In this document: piece by piece, positions 56,621-64,000 of the stretch
Numbering within the stretch: position 1 is the stretch's first letter
Layout: each line of letters starts with the position of its first letter
Assembly: GCA_037976565.1 (NCBI GenBank)
Contig: CP137683.1
Span: 2,737,111 to 2,801,110 of the forward strand
DNA: 64,000 bases
DNA from: Mesocentrotus franciscanus
Lineage: Eukaryota; Echinodermata; Echinoidea; Camarodonta; Strongylocentrotidae
Direction: 5' to 3'
Notes under the pieces: generated by a model
What the model was told of the DNA's origin: nothing
Databases searched by the model: none
Seen by the model: the letters and a program-made list of their open reading frames with translations, nothing else
Position numbers and translations under genes: made by a program

Positions 56621-57353
56621 GTTTTAGTCATTTTGCTATATTTTGGTCTTATAGTTTTGATTGATAGCATTATAGAGAATTATGTTTTTGTTTAGAGACA
56701 GGATATGACTTTTAGCAACAAAATTTATTTTGGGTTTTTGATATTTGCATAGAAGAAAGATATGCGATAGGAAATTGCATACGATTTTTGTATATCATGT
56801 ACACATGCCTTTTTATGTACTTGTTAAGCTTGTTTTGGGTCTGGTATGAATCCGTCCAGCATTGGGTCACCCCATTCATTTTTTATTGAGGTTAAATTAT
56901 ACTTACCGCTTGTGATACGTGGTTGACATTTGGACATGAAGTGCCGATTTATAGACATGTGCGAATTTAATGGCGATAGATAACATGATTAGTGCATGCA
57001 TATTTGAGTTGTAGGTTGGGAGATAACTTTTTGGTGAGACGGCTTATGCTGGGTTTGAAGTCTCGACGCTAGTAGCAGTCAGTTAATTAGCCATGTTGGG
57101 ATATGTTTTTATATTTGTTTATATGTATTTATAGTGTATACTGTGTTTTACGAGCTTGCAAAATGACACTTAAAGAGGGCTGCTGTGTAGTGGAAAGACT
57201 CACAGGTAATGGTGCCGTTTGATATAAGTGTTATGTCGCCACGTGCTATATTAGTGGCAAGTTTATTTATGTGTTATACGTTTGTTGGTAGTTGATGGCT
57301 TGAATATTGTTCCTTCGGTCATCGAGGGCGATGACGTTTTAAGTGGGGAAGGA
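56621..57353 (+). other. LTR-element 3' region and polypurine tract
   Basis: No ORF of note and no envelope-like gene. The sequence AAGTGGGGAAGGA directly before the 3' LTR (57341-57353) is the polypurine tract. Confidence 0.75.
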
Positions 57354-58428
57354 TGTAAGGGGTTAGGAAATAACCCTGTGACCTGTAGAGGGCGGAGTGC
57401 TGAGACAAGCCGGCACTCTTTGCTTGGCCCTCTCACAGGTGAGTTGACCAAACTTGAACCACTGTTATGTTTAGTAAAGATTAATGTTGTTATGCTAAAT
57501 ATGTGTGATGTACATAATGTGTATTGTATTAGAACGATTTGAGTGATTATTTTGATGTATCATATGGGTTGATATGATCAAAGAGATATCACTTGTGTTA
57601 TCTCTTTGATATGATTATATCGAAAGCGAGGATTTAATGTTAAGATGTGTGATGCTTAGCGTTATGATTTGTTATATGCATTTACATTGTAGTACATGGT
57701 GATGTACACTAATAAGTTGAACGCGCGGTACCAAAACTGGGTGTAGTGCGTGTGCGCTACGTATCTGGTCCCAGTGCAGGGCCAGGGCCAGGGTTAATGA
57801 CGCTCTAAGTTATGTGATGAGTATAGGTCTTGGTTTAGGAACGATGTCAGTGAGAACGGTAGGGAGCATAGAAAAGAAGTGCTTATGATAGAAGTTGAGT
57901 CTTTAAAAGCATTACATGTTGTTTGTATTTTGGTTGCTAAGGGGAGCCAGGATAGCCCTATTTAAGTTTATGTTATCAGGATATTTGCATTGTCTTAATA
58001 TTACAATGTACAAGTTAAAGTTATAGTTTATTGAACAAGAATTGAGTGGTGATAGAGAGGTCACATGATAAGGTTATTACACCTAACTTGGTGTGTTGGT
58101 TATCCAAATTGGTGAATGTGTTGCTTTATATGAGTTTTATATTGACTGTTACTTATTTGTTTAAGTATTTGGGTCAGGTATTTACCTTTGTTAATGTTGA
58201 GAGTTTCAGCTACATTGTACTGTGGCAATTGGTTTTTAAAGGGCAAATTTACTCGTTTTATATTTGATAACCTGACATGTTTTGGGGAATGCATGATCTC
58301 CATGATTATCGGCATTATTATGCGATTTGTAGTGTGTCAGTTACTGGTTACTACTAATAAAGACTCTTTGCTTGGCCCTCTCACAGGATCTGTCGTGTCA
58401 TTGATTTCGAGTTCTCGACCACCTCACA
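57354..58428 (+). repeat. 3' LTR, 1075 bp
   Basis: Matches the 5' LTR except for few substitutions and a 37-bp insertion at 57579-57615. Without it the length is 1038 bp, the same as the 5' LTR. Confidence 0.95.
57579..57608. mobile_element. 30-bp inverted-repeat insertion in the 3' LTR
   Basis: CAAAGAGATA and TATCTCTTTG form 10-bp arms around a 10-nt loop. ATATGAT flanks both sides (57572-57578, 57609-57615), absent as a duplicate in the 5' LTR. It looks like a miniature DNA-transposon insertion or the remains of one. Confidence 0.7.
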
Positions 58429-58432
58429 TTTA

Positions 58433-60360
58433 GTTTTTACATTTACTAAAAATCACGAAAATGACTGAATGCATAGAGGCGCAATGAGCAATGAAAGTAG
58501 AAAGCACCGCCAAATTTTCCATTACTGGCGATGTAACCGAAATCGCTTCGTCACAGGGGAAACAATCGCCGTGCGCGGGCTCGCTCTCAAAGGGTTAACG
58601 CTTTGGAGACGACGGGCTTCTACAGAAGCCGAGCGAGTTGTTAAGTCTGTGACGACGGGCTTCTACAGAAGCCGAGATATATCCCTAATATGTTGACAAA
58701 GTTTTCCAGCTTATTATTAGCTATTATGTGCTAAAGTTCTTTGAAGTATTATTTAGATATATTCATTCTTCTCATCTATTAAAAAAATAATAAAGTTACG
58801 TGGAAAAAAATCGAGAAAAAGTGATATCATTTCAACTTTACCCTAAGTTAGTGCTCGGATCGAAAAAAAGCCCTCGAAACACCCGTACAGCTGGAGGCGG
58901 ACGCGTACGCGCGCGTCTGTTCTATCTTGCCAGGATTATTGCTTCGACGAGCAGGAACATAGCGCATGCGCAGATCATTTGGAAATCTGGCCCAGCTATA
59001 CAGCTAAGTTACGTAAGAGGAACAATAGACGTGGCCGAGGGTAAAGGTCATTGTCATAAAACTCCAACAATAGAAGAGCGGGTATGTATAGATTTTTTCA
59101 CAATGATCCTTGTATACTGTACAAGTTAGTGTACATGTATAGCGGGTTCAGATAACACTTTTTTTTGGGGGGGGGGGGTCTTGTTGTTTTGCAGTTGTCG
59201 TTACTGTTTTCAAAGAATGTTTACGGGATCACGTTCCGAAGTACTCCCAAATAAATTTTTTTATGAAACAAATAACGTAGAACCAGATTTTGCCCTATTT
59301 GAAATAATAATTCAAAGATATAACAATCATGCAAGATAAAACAATGAGCAAAAAGATGTGATGATGCAAAATGTCACAAACAAACAGATGATTATGAGAA
59401 ATTATTGTTTCTCTCTCTTTTCCTTTCTCTGTATGTCTCTCTCTCTCTCTCGCTCGCTTTCTCAGCGCCATTTTCCATCTTCATCTCTGGTACTGTTTTC
59501 CGTTCCGCTATTTGCTTTTATTCCGAAAGTATTCCTTTCGATCTTGAGATAAATTATTATACCGTAACCTCGATATGGAGAAGAAAAACACGGAACGAGC
59601 GCCTGATGATATCGAAATAAGAAGAATATTGCTGTACAATAATTATAAAAAGTAAAACTTTTGAATGTAAATCATGATAAAAAATGGAAACTAAAGAGGA
59701 ATCCAGAGCGGGTGGGGTTGATCGGAGAGACAAATAGCGTAATAATAAATAACAATACGCCCTACATGTACTTTCTCCCTCTCTCGTTTTCTCAATGTCG
59801 TTTTCCATCTTCATCTCTTGTAGTGTTTTCTGATCCGCGATTTTTGATGAGATCGCGTTTCGACGTACTCCTAAATAAAAATAGCTGATCATAATTATAA
59901 CGTGGAACCAAATTTGACCCTATCTGAAATATTCATTCAAATATATAACAACCATGGAAAGATAAAGGAATAATACAAAATTAAAAAAACAAACACATAA
60001 ATTAGGTGTACACACCCTAATAAGCCACAAACCTGGCTTTCATTGTGTTCACCATTTTCCAATTACCCACTTATGTTTTTTATGTCAATACTGATTTATG
60101 TATTATACGGTCTACGTTTTCTTCCCTTTCTTCACCTTGTTTCTCATTGAATGCTGTACTTGTTTGTTTTTTATCTTCTTAAAGCTAAACTAGAGTACTG
60201 GTAGTAAAAGCGTATTGACAACAAAACTGGTAATTTATGGTCATAAAATGTTCGATGAACACTAAAATAGCAAATGTAATCAATATTTCTCTATTATCAT
60301 GACGCATTTAGAAGAATTCGGGTGTTAAAACAGCCCTCGTCGTATACCCTTTTCGCGAGG
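58433..60360. repeat. Dispersed pyrimidine-rich repeat family, right copy
   Basis: Shares GTTACGTAAGAGGAACAATA (58998) and GGTACTGTTTTCCGTTCCGC (59489) with 47.8-50.1 kb and, inverted, 23.7 kb. GACGGGCTTCTACAGAAGCC is repeated at 58610 and 58654 and is itself a hairpin. From about 59960 the sequence is AT-rich with no feature seen. Confidence 0.65.
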
Positions 60361-61180
60361 AAACCGTTGAATGACTTGTTTGAATCTCCTAACGGTCTAA
60401 CGCCCTCTCTCGGTTGAACGAAAACATATGGCGGTTTCATCGCCGCAACTCGCACTCTTCTCGCCCAGTGGGAGGACTGTCGTCTGCTAGCGAGCTATCT
60501 CGCTGAGCTGAGCTGGACTGCCGTCTATGCATTTGGTAGCAAGCTGCATGCACGATAACGCACGATCGGTCGGCTAGCGCTAGGGCTGCGCTGCACTGGC
60601 CGCGGAGCTGTATACATGTCTGGCTATGCAACAATTACGGCATCTTCTCACCGGACAATTAGGTGGTGAACAATCAATGCTCAACAATAGAAATACTCCC
60701 CCAAAACTGGCGATATGCATACTATGTACAGATGCTCTTTTGGCGTGTTTTAATAATCGACCTACCTTTCTTATAGCTGGCAGCCCCTCGAGAACTTGCA
60801 AGATAGTCGCCGATGCATGATGCCCATGTGCACATAATATACACATACACAATTAACTTCATGCCTAGCCTTTTCCACTGACCTCATACCCGGGCTGTTG
60901 TATCTTTCGCGGTTTTTTTTTTCCTTCTCCCTCTCCCTCTCTACTACTCTCTCTGCCCTTTCTTTCTTTGTTATACCGGCTGACGTCCTGACCATGTAGG
61001 GGGTTTGCTTTATATGTCTCGTTACGGGTGGCTGTAAATAGTCGTACTTGTACATGTATTATAAATTGGAGCTACGGTTAGTTGCACATTATTTTGCATA
61101 ATCCTCTAAACCTTTTTCTCAAATGTCCAATGTCCAATGTTTCTCGCATTTTCTGTTTTTATTAAAAATAATTATTTGCC
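60361..61180. other. CpG-rich stretch without recognised gene
   Basis: 60370-60620 is richer in GC and CpG than its surroundings and contains CAGCGAGCTATCTCGCTGAGC-like symmetric words in shorter form (GAGCTATCTCGCTGAGC). No exon or promoter could be assigned. Pyrimidine runs lie at 60918-60965. Confidence 0.35.
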
Positions 61181-61320
61181 GGCCGCCAGATCAATTCTGT
61201 GGCGGCCGCCATATAATGTTGTTATGCTGTAGATAGAAAGAGGAAATTATAGAAGAATAAAAATATACAATAACATAAGGAAAGATAGAATTATCCGGCG
61301 GCCGCATGATTCACTGGTTC
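61181..61320. repeat. GCGGCCGCC-containing symmetric motif cluster
   Basis: GCCGGCCGCCAGATC, GTGGCGGCCGCCATATAA and CCGGCGGCCGCATG fall within 140 bp of otherwise AT-rich sequence, likely the ends and centre of a small palindromic element. Confidence 0.45.
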
Positions 61321-61449
61321 TTATTCATGCAGTAATAGTTAGCTTTTCCCTTTTATCTCTCTCTTTTTTTTTTTTATTACCCTTGATATGGAGAGGGGCG
61401 TGGGCTGCTCAGTCGTTTTGTTCCTCTTCCCTCGACCTTTTTAGGTACC

Positions 61450-62035
61450 TTATTTCATTTTCGGAATTATGAACCCTCTTTCATTTTCGGAAATACACGC
61501 CTATAGCTTCGGATTTTTGAACCCTATTTCATTTTCGGAATTATGAACCCTATTTCATTTTCTGAATTATGAACGCTTTTTCATTTTCTGAATTACGAAC
61601 GCTTTGTCATTTTCGGAAATACGAACCTTCGGAATTATGAACCCTATATCATTTTCGGAATTATGAACCCTATTTCATTTTCGGAATTATGAACGCTTTT
61701 TCATTTGCTGAATTATGAACCCTTTGTTAGTTTTCGGAAATATACGAACCTTCAGAATTATGAATCCTATTTCACTGTTCTGATTTATGAACCCTTTGTC
61801 ATTTTCAGAATTCTGAACCTTCGGAAATATGAACCCTAATTCATTTTCGGAATTATGAACCTTCGGAATGACGAAACTTCTGAATAATGCCACAAAATAT
61901 GACATATGTTCGGTATTATGAACGCTTTTTCATCTTTGTAACTATGAACCCCTAGGCTTGGGAAATTTATGTTTCGGAATTATGAACCTTCTGAAATATG
62001 AACCTTCGGAAAAACGAACCTTCGGAAAAATGAGT
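61450..62035. repeat. Minisatellite of TTCGGAATTATGAACCCT units
   Basis: About 20 degenerate head-to-tail units of roughly 15-32 bp based on TTTCATTTTCGGAATTATGA ACCCTA words. The minus-strand ORFs with FPKVQNSEN-like repeats are translations of it. Confidence 0.85.
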
Positions 62036-62269
62036 GCCCCCTGGTAAATGTTACGGATGGATTATGCCCGTTTAGTTGTGTCATTACAACGCAACTTTTA
62101 AACCGAGTGGTCCCAATGATTATGATATAAATAATATGATTATATACCAAAATAAAGGTCAAAATTAGGCGAACAAACATACTAAATTTCAACAATTTAA
62201 TTTTACAGCTAGCAATACAAAATATAAAACATTAGAGTTTCATATCCCACCATTAAACCGCCCTATCCC

Positions 62270-62480
62270 CGGAGCGGATCCAGCCGGCGGCGAGGGAGGG
62301 GGCCAGAGAGGGGGCCCAATTTGTGAAAAAATATTTAACGGCGACTCAGCAAGTCGGTGAATAAGCGGAGGGGGTAGTGAGCACTTCTTTTTTGCCCGAT
62401 TCGTGAGAAAATATTTAGCGGCGACTCAGCCAGCCGGTGAACAAGCGGGGAGGGGGTTGGCCGGGGAGCAGTTTTTTGTT
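62270..62480. repeat. Short tandem duplication, GC-rich
   Basis: AAAATATTTAACGGCGACTC near 62329 and AAAATATTTAGCGGCGACTC near 62408, each preceded by GTGAGAAA or GTGAAAAA and followed by AGC(A/C)AG(T/C)CGGTGAA. The two units are about 79 bp apart. Confidence 0.7.
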
Positions 62481-62899
62481 GTTGCTCAACGGGGGGATAT
62501 AGTGCTATTATTTTTTTTACTCAACATCCACCACCCCCCCCCCTTGAGTACCAGGGGAGGAGACAAAGCTGGTCACGCTCATACATCTTAATATATACAT
62601 GTATTTGCCACAATAATGCCGTGTATATACCATTATGAACAGAAATTTGAAGTAAGGGAGAGATTACAGGCCCTATTACATTCTCATAATTATGAAGCCA
62701 CATCTTGAAACCCGGACACAGCATGAGAAAGGGGAAGCTAAGACATGACTGTATAGGTACACACCCTGCTACGGGCATGGTATCACGGGTGCTTTTTGTC
62801 TGTTCTTTCGATAGGATATTATCCATAGACAGGAAAGTGGTCCTCGACCTTTTACTCATCAAAATGTATTTTTTTAATTTTACACAATCATGATGAGCA

Positions 62900-63315
62900 G
62901 ATTCGAACGAGTGGGTTTGGCTTGGATGAATCGCCCACCGAGAGGAGGATATCGGGTTCTTGCCGAAAGAGGGAGCTAAACAGACATATCAGTAATTTTG
63001 AATTTGGTTTGGGACTCACCCGACCGATGAAATATTTAGCGTTTATTTTGCTCATTTCTCTGCAATTACACAATTTCGTTCAAATTCCTTTAGCAAGAGT
63101 CATTTATTTGTACTACTTAACAATCAGTGTGAATTTGAAGAGGAACTGTTTCAATGTTTTTTTCACCATTACCAGAACTCAAGTTTATCTTATCGTTTGA
63201 TTGAAATGTCATAGTTTTATAATGTTTTTATTGTCCATTGACTGTTTTTTACACATTGTTTTAATTGATGTTGGAATTTGGAAATAAATGATTTGAATTG
63301 AATTGAATTGAAGAG
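62900..63315 (+). other. Probable retroposon 3' end
   Basis: A 92-codon frame (62922-63200) without recognised homology is followed by AAATAAATGATTTGAATTG and GAATTGAATTG repeats, a tail style like that near 10577-10600. It may be the 3' end of a LINE or SINE. Confidence 0.35.
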
Positions 63316-63471
63316 AAACTGTAGATTATTTTTGCTTTATATGTCTCTGAAACCCTTTGGTGAGGAATCTTGTAGATTAATGGGCAAAAATATAATAAAT
63401 CTCAAAGAATAACTAAAGTTATTCCTTAGGGTGGGGTTTCCTTTAATGTATGTTACAATATATTTCCATAC

Positions 63472-63570
63472 CTGTACTACACAAAGCTCCATTAAATCCT
63501 GCAGCACATGTACATGTATTGTACCCACAGGTACCTCCGTTCCGACATGGGTTGCTCCCAGAACAGTCAA
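63472..63570 (-). CDS. EGF-like domain exon
   Basis: Acceptor ttttctgtag, donor ACAG|gtatgg. The 99-nt exon has phase 1 at both ends, the classic symmetrical EGF exon. Residues DCSGSNPCRNGGTCGYNTC then TCAAGFNGALCST contain six cysteines in EGF order. The spacing between cysteines 3 and 4 is only three residues, shorter than the usual eight. Extracellular EGF modules usually mediate protein interaction. It is the last EGF before the transmembrane exon at 27140-27238. Confidence 0.88.
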
Positions 63571-63938
63571 CTACAGAAAATAGAGAAAATATCCTTAAAC
63601 TTTAACTTGAAAATATATGAATGACAAGAACACAATATCATAATAATATTAGGTGATTAACACATAATTAAGAATTAAGTATTAAAGAATGTCAAACTAC
63701 AAAGTACGTAGGATCCCCCCATCTTAATAACACTCTTTTTCGGGAGAGGGAGGGAAGGTTGAATGTTATAATGTTGATGTCGAAAAAAATAAACAGGTTC
63801 AAGGCACGATGTGACGGCATCATGGCAAAGATCTTTTTATTATTGAGTAACCATTAATTTCCTTTAAACCAAAACAATATTTGACGTATACGATGAATCC
63901 CGGTAGCACTTAACATATTATACAATTAATTTCCATAC
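63571..63938. other. Intron between EGF exons
   Basis: 368-nt intron of the EGF/TM gene on the minus strand; GGGAGAGGGAGGG tract near 63741. No other feature. Confidence 0.7.
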
Positions 63939-64000
63939 CTGTACTACACAAAGCTCCATCGAATCCCGCAGCACATGTACATGCATTGTATTCACAGGTA
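63939..64000 (-). CDS. EGF-like domain exon, partial at the right edge
   Basis: The visible part reads TCEYNACTCAAGFDGALCST and G, then donor ACAG|gtatgg, with the same phase and the same short cysteine 3-4 loop as the neighbouring EGF exon. The two exons are close duplicates at DNA level (for example CACAAAGCTCCAT and GCAGCACATGTACATG in both), so the gene has expanded by exon duplication. Confidence 0.88.

Larger units (their letters stand above)
51226..58428 (+). mobile_element. Non-autonomous Ty3/Gypsy-type LTR retrotransposon, 7.2 kb
   Basis: Two LTRs (51226-52263, 57354-58428) start TGTAAGGGG and end CCTCACA. TTTA flanks both ends (51222-51225 and 58429-58432), a 4-bp target duplication. 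A primer-binding site follows the 5' LTR and a purine tract precedes the 3' LTR. Inside are gag remnants with a zinc knuckle and a pol remnant retaining the segment before RT and the end of integrase, but no RT or RNase H. A 1.5-kb foldback insertion splits gag. Low LTR divergence shows a recent insertion of an already defective element. Confidence 0.93.

Noticed and set aside
61687..62195. Minus-strand ORFs with FPKVQNSEN-type repeats
   Set aside because: Translation of the TTCGGAATTATGAACCCT minisatellite.
62922..63200. 92-codon plus-strand ORF before the GAATTG tail
   Set aside because: Could be a LINE C-terminal end, but no reverse transcriptase or other motif was recognisable, so it is not called as a gene.

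Overview
This is eukaryotic (animal) DNA: coding sequence is split into small exons with GT-AG junctions, the background is AT-rich, and most of the window is transposable-element sequence and tandem repeats. No bacterial, phage or CRISPR features are present. Weak clues point to a marine deuterostome, most likely an echinoderm such as a sea urchin. They are a DPY19L gene of the DPY19L1/L2 type, histone-type 3' stem-loops followed by the purine-rich element known from sea urchin histone genes, TTAGGG repeats, and L2- and CR1-like LINEs. The species is not established.

Host genes. (1) Positions 489-12751, minus strand: the first 12 coding exons (403 codons, all junctions phase-consistent) of a DPY19-like C-mannosyltransferase. 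The gene runs off the left edge. Exon 2 is only 25 nt. Its introns hold a 583-bp hAT-type MITE with an 8-bp target duplication, a SINE with a GGGGTGTTTCA-ended MITE inside it, a TA-flanked inverted-repeat element, a telomere-repeat foldback, a cluster of histone-like stem-loops, and decayed tandem copies of exon 8. (2) A second minus-strand gene enters from the right edge. It has two EGF-like exons (63939-64000, partial, and 63472-63570) and, across a 36-kb intron, a transmembrane exon (27140-27238). Two small phase-compatible candidate tail exons lie near 17.9 and 17.1 kb.

Repeat landscape. 13.0-14.5 kb holds a 110-bp tandem repeat and a long pyrimidine tract. 21.7-25.2 kb is a repeat element (family A/B) built from about 191-bp units, each carrying a perfect DR1 nuclear-receptor motif and a palindrome; a tRNA-derived SINE and a 1.35-kb insertion interrupt it. 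25.3-26.9 kb is an element with inverted arms of about 440 bp. 27.4-28.4 kb is an L2-like LINE fragment. 29.08-40.7 kb is an inverted second copy of the A/B family containing three successively nested elements: a TA-flanked element (29115-38320), a hAT-like element with a perfect CATGACAC duplication (29265-36429), and a GGGGTGTTTCA-ended element (about 30405-35722). A 5'-truncated LINE lies in the same copy. 41.2-45.3 kb is a nearly complete but broken CR1/Jockey-type LINE.

51226-58428 is an LTR retrotransposon with near-identical LTRs of 1038 and 1075 bp, a TTTA duplication, a tRNA-type primer-binding site and a purine tract. Its gag is broken by a 1.5-kb foldback/minisatellite insertion, and pol lacks RT, RNase H and most of integrase. 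It is therefore non-autonomous yet apparently young. Flanking blocks (47.8-50.2 and 58.4-60.0 kb) belong to one pyrimidine-rich repeat family also seen inverted at 23.6-24.6 kb. 61.4-62.0 kb is a short-unit minisatellite.

No classical defence or biosynthetic system is visible. The most unusual structures are the four-level nested element stack, the DR1-bearing repeat arrays, the exon-derived intronic repeat in DPY19L, the histone-like stem-loop cluster, and the shared GGGGTGTTTCA ends with a CCWG-like target on otherwise unrelated elements.
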